A stretch of 43,463 nt of DNA from Lachnospiraceae bacterium (GTDB taxonomy: Bacteria > Bacillota > Clostridia > Lachnospirales > Lachnospiraceae), in contig JAAWAR010000040.1 in the NCBI GenBank assembly GCA_022792295.1, forward strand, positions 1 to 43,463, read 5' to 3'. Below the pieces are notes generated by a model. The model ran no database searches. It was not told the DNA's origin and was given only the letters and a program-made list of their open reading frames with translations. The position numbers were made by a program, and so were the translations under genes. Positions 41,125-43,463 of the stretch are shown here, piece after piece. Positions within the stretch are counted from its first letter, which is position 1, and the number at the start of each line of letters is the position of its first letter.

Positions 41125-43463
41125 CTATCTCGGGACCTCAACCATGATGTAAGCCTCGATGGTATCGTCCTCCTTCAAGTCGTTAAAGCCTTCGAAGACA
41201 AGGCCGCACTCGTAGCCTGTGTTGACCTCCTTCACATCATCCTTAAACCGTTTTAAGGAGGCTAACGGGCCCTCGAAAATCTGTTCACCCTCGCGCGTAA
41301 TCCGCACCTTTGCGCCACGCACAATCTTTCCGTCCAGGACATAGGAGCCCGCGATCGTACCGACGCCGGACGCCTTGAAGGTCTGGCGTACAATGGCATG
41401 GCCCGTGACCTGCTCCTCGAAGACGGGATCCAGCATACCTTTCATGGCGGCTTCCACATCCTCGATCGCCTGGTAGATCACGCGGTAAAGCCGCATATCA
41501 ACCTTTTCTCTGTCCGCGGTCGCCTTGGCCGTTGTATCCGGCCGTACGTTGAAGCCGATGATAATCGCGTTTGAGGCCGAGGCCAGGGTCACGTCGGACT
41601 CGTTGATCGTACCAACGCCTCCGTGGATCACCTTTACGACGACCTCCTCGTTGGAGATCTTCACAAGACTCTGTCTGACTGCCTCGACCGAGCCCTGTAC
41701 GTCAGCCTTGACGATGATCGGCAGCTCCTTTACGTTTCCTGCCTTGATCTGCGAGAACAGATCGTCTAACGAAAGCTTCGCCTTTGTATCCTCAATCAGC
41801 TTGTTCTTGCCCTCGGCGATGAAGGTCTCGGCAAAGCTCCTTGCCTCCTTCTCATTCGGATGCGCCAGGAACACCTCGCCGGCATTCGGGACGTCGTTTA
41901 AGCCCAGGATCTCCACCGGAGTGGACGGTCCTGCCTCCTTCACGCGGTTCCCCTTGTCATCCATCATCGCACGCACCTTACCATAGCAGGAACCGGCCGC
42001 AATGGAATCCCCGACCTTCAGCGTTCCCTTCTGCACCAGGACCGTCGCCACCGGGCCGCGGCCCTTGTCAAGCTGCGCCTCGATCACGAGTCCTCTTGCC
42101 TTCCGGTTCGGATTGGCCTTGAGCTCTTTCACCTCTGCGGTCAGAAGAATCATCTCTAAAAGCTCCGGGATTCCCTCTTTAGTATGTGCAGAAACCGGAA
42201 CAAATACCGTGCTTCCGCCCCAATCCTCCGGAATGAGTTCATGTTCGGAAAGCTCCTGCTTTACACGCTCCACATTCGCACTCGGTTTGTCGATCTTATT
42301 GACCGCGACGATAATCTCCACGCCGGCCGCCTTCGCATGATTAATGGCCTCTACGGTCTGCGGCATGACGCCGTCGTCGGCTGCGACCACCAGGATCGCA
42401 ATATCCGTGGCCTGTGCGCCGCGCATACGCATAGCGGTAAACGCCTCGTGGCCCGGCGTGTCAAGGAAGGTGATCTTCTGTCCGTTCGCCTCGACCACAT
42501 ACGCTCCGATGTGCTGCGTGATGCCGCCCGCCTCCTTCGCGGTCACATTCGTCTCACGGATCGCGTCAAGCAGAGAGGTCTTGCCGTGATCGACATGGCC
42601 CATAACACAGATGACCGGCGGCCTTGCAATCATTTCGTTCTCGTTCTCCTCGCCCTCTTTTAAGAGTTCCTCGATCACATTGATCTTCTTCTCCTTCTCG
42701 CAGAGCACATCGTACTCCATCGCGATCTCCTCAGCCTTGTCAAAGTCGATCTCCTGGTTGATTGTCACGACAGTCCCCTGTAAAAACAGTTTCTTTACAA
42801 TCGCCGACGCCTGCAGCTTCATTTTCTCCGCCAGCTCCTTGATCGTAACTCGCTCCGCCAGGATAATGGTCTTTACAACCTCCTCGGCCTTTGTCTCAGC
42901 CTTCCTCGGCTGCTGCATAGCCGGGGCCTTCGTGCCCTTGCCGCCGCGGGTATTCTTCCTTACCTGCTCGTCATCACGGTTCTTCTTTTCATCATGTTCC
43001 TTCTTGTAGGCATTTTTGTTTGCCTTTGTATTCTGCGGCCTCTGTGCAAGCGGTGTATCGAACGAAGGCTTCGGGATATTTAATCCGCGGCCGCCTCCCT
43101 GGCCGCCACGGCCCTGATAACCGCCTCCCTGGCCCGGACGTCCGCCCTGACCGCCTCGGCCTTGATAACCGCCCTGACCACTGCGGTTTCCGTCTCGGTT
43201 CCCCTGGTAGCCTCCCTGGCCGCTTCGGCTTCCATCCCGGTTCCCCTGGTAGCCTCCCTGGCCTCCTCGGCTTCCGTCTCGGTTCCCCTGGTAGCCTCCC
43301 TGGCCTCCTCGGCTTCCATCCCGGTTCCCCTGGTAGCCTCCCTGGCCGCTTCGGCTTCCGTCCCGGTTCCCCTGGTAGCCTCCCTGGCCTCCTCGGTTTC
43401 CGTCTCGGTTCCCCTGGTAGCCTCCCTGGCCTCCTCGGTTTCCGTCTCGGTTCCCCTGGTAGC
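41125..43463 (-). CDS. infB: Translation initiation factor IF-2 (5' end cut by the window)
   Basis: At least 778 residues; the frame is open to the right edge. Window-numbered layout: a Gly/Arg/Asn/Gln-rich repeat region (about 1-120), a charged linker ([20 protein letters not shown]), an IF2_N-like domain (about 190-250, [20 protein letters not shown]), then the G domain with [14 protein letters not shown] near 290, DTPGHEAF and NKID, followed by domains II-IV. IF-2 places initiator tRNA on the 30S subunit with GTP. The internal ATG at 42918 sits inside the gene and is not needed as the start. First member here of infB-rbfA-nrnA-truB-ribF. Confidence 0.97.
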   Translation of the reverse strand, partial: YQGNRDGNRGGQGGYQGNRDGNRGGQGGYQGNRDGSRSGQGGYQGNRDGSRGGQGGYQGNRDGSRGGQGGYQGNRDGSRSGQGGYQGNRDGNRSGQGGYQGRGGQGGRPGQGGGYQGRGGQGGGRGLNIPKPSFDTPLAQRPQNTKANKNAYKKEHDEKKNRDDEQVRKNTRGGKGTKAPAMQQPRKAETKAEEVVKTIILAERVTIKELAEKMKLQASAIVKKLFLQGTVVTINQEIDFDKAEEIAMEYDVLCEKEKKINVIEELLKEGEENENEMIARPPVICVMGHVDHGKTSLLDAIRETNVTAKEAGGITQHIGAYVVEANGQKITFLDTPGHEAFTAMRMRGAQATDIAILVVAADDGVMPQTVEAINHAKAAGVEIIVAVNKIDKPSANVERVKQELSEHELIPEDWGGSTVFVPVSAHTKEGIPELLEMILLTAEVKELKANPNRKARGLVIEAQLDKGRGPVATVLVQKGTLKVGDSIAAGSCYGKVRAMMDDKGNRVKEAGPSTPVEILGLNDVPNAGEVFLAHPNEKEARSFAETFIAEGKNKLIEDTKAKLSLDDLFSQIKAGNVKELPIIVKADVQGSVEAVRQSLVKISNEEVVVKVIHGGVGTINESDVTLASASNAIIIGFNVRPDTTAKATADREKVDMRLYRVIYQAIEDVEAAMKGMLDPVFEEQVTGHAIVRQTFKASGVGTIAGSYVLDGKIVRGAKVRITREGEQIFEGPLASLKRFKDDVKEVNTGYECGLVFEGFNDLKEDDTIEAYIMVEVPR
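43168..43463 (-). repeat. In-frame 42-bp tandem repeat inside infB
   Basis: Seven 14-residue units YQGNRDG-[NS]-R-[GS]-GQGG start at 43461, 43419, 43377, 43335, 43293, 43251 and 43209, nearly identical at the DNA level. They are followed by shorter YQGRGGQGG units. The array is cut by the window edge, so its full length is unknown. Confidence 0.95.

Noticed and set aside
43080-43319. An ORF rich in [10 protein letters not shown]-type repeats on the minus strand
   Set aside because: It is the infB repeat read in the wrong frame. The infB frame is continuous from 41125 to the window edge.

Overview
The window is bacterial and looks like a Clostridium cluster XIVa / Lachnospiraceae chromosome. 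The protein families (DUF5688, choline-binding-repeat secreted protein, L,D-transpeptidase, split ThrE exporter, feoAB), the strong AGGAGG ribosome sites and the moderately high GC with C/G-rich third positions all fit that group. Species cannot be fixed from sequence reading alone. No rRNA, tRNA, CRISPR array or insertion-sequence transposase was found.

Layout. (1) About 230-4230 is a visibly AT-richer islet: WYL regulator, uracil-DNA-glycosylase-family protein, an MFS exporter lacking its N-terminal third, a TetR regulator with a homopolymer frameshift, and a methyltransferase whose expected start codon reads ATA. It looks like an acquired cassette in decay. (2) 4420-9070: methylglyoxal synthase with its own promoter and terminator, then a minus-strand group (TetR, TrmH/SpoU methylase, LURP-one-like protein), a 565-bp gap with a gene remnant and a dispersed repeat, and a PatB/MalY C-S lyase. 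(3) 9364-18472: a peptide uptake and hydrolysis locus. A minus-strand operon runs substrate-binding lipoprotein, two permeases, two ATPases, an M20 amidohydrolase, and an odd ORF that encodes only an M20 lid domain. A LysR regulator is divergent at one end and an XRE-type regulator is convergent at the other. (4) 18404-18890 holds two large fold-back (near-palindromic) elements, one of which forms the 3' end of lysR. (5) 18930-25940: DUF5688 gene, then a Fur-box-controlled feoA-feoB-thrE(N)-thrE(C) operon, then uvrB. (6) 26073-26440: four and a half copies of a 67-bp tandem repeat plus an inverted partial copy. (7) 26466-30065: MATE exporter and M20 peptidase operon, then a ferredoxin-like gene followed by a broken cupin gene. 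(8) 30403-43463: housekeeping minus-strand genes: pnp, rpsO, a cell-wall-binding protein, L,D-transpeptidase, AI-2E-type permease, and the conserved translation operon infB-rbfA-nrnA-truB-ribF. The window ends inside infB, in a 42-bp coding tandem repeat.

How the parts work together. The central theme is peptide and amino-acid handling: an oligopeptide ABC importer, two M20 hydrolases, a C-S lyase and a threonine/serine exporter. Iron uptake shares a transcript with the exporter. The most unusual items are the stand-alone M20 lid-domain ORF translationally coupled to an M20 enzyme whose own lid motif is atypical, the paired fold-back elements with a repeat shared 11 kb away, the 67-bp repeat array, and the in-frame infB repeat. 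At least four single-base indels in homopolymer runs (TetR, MATE, cupin twice) raise the question of whether this is real decay or an assembly artefact.
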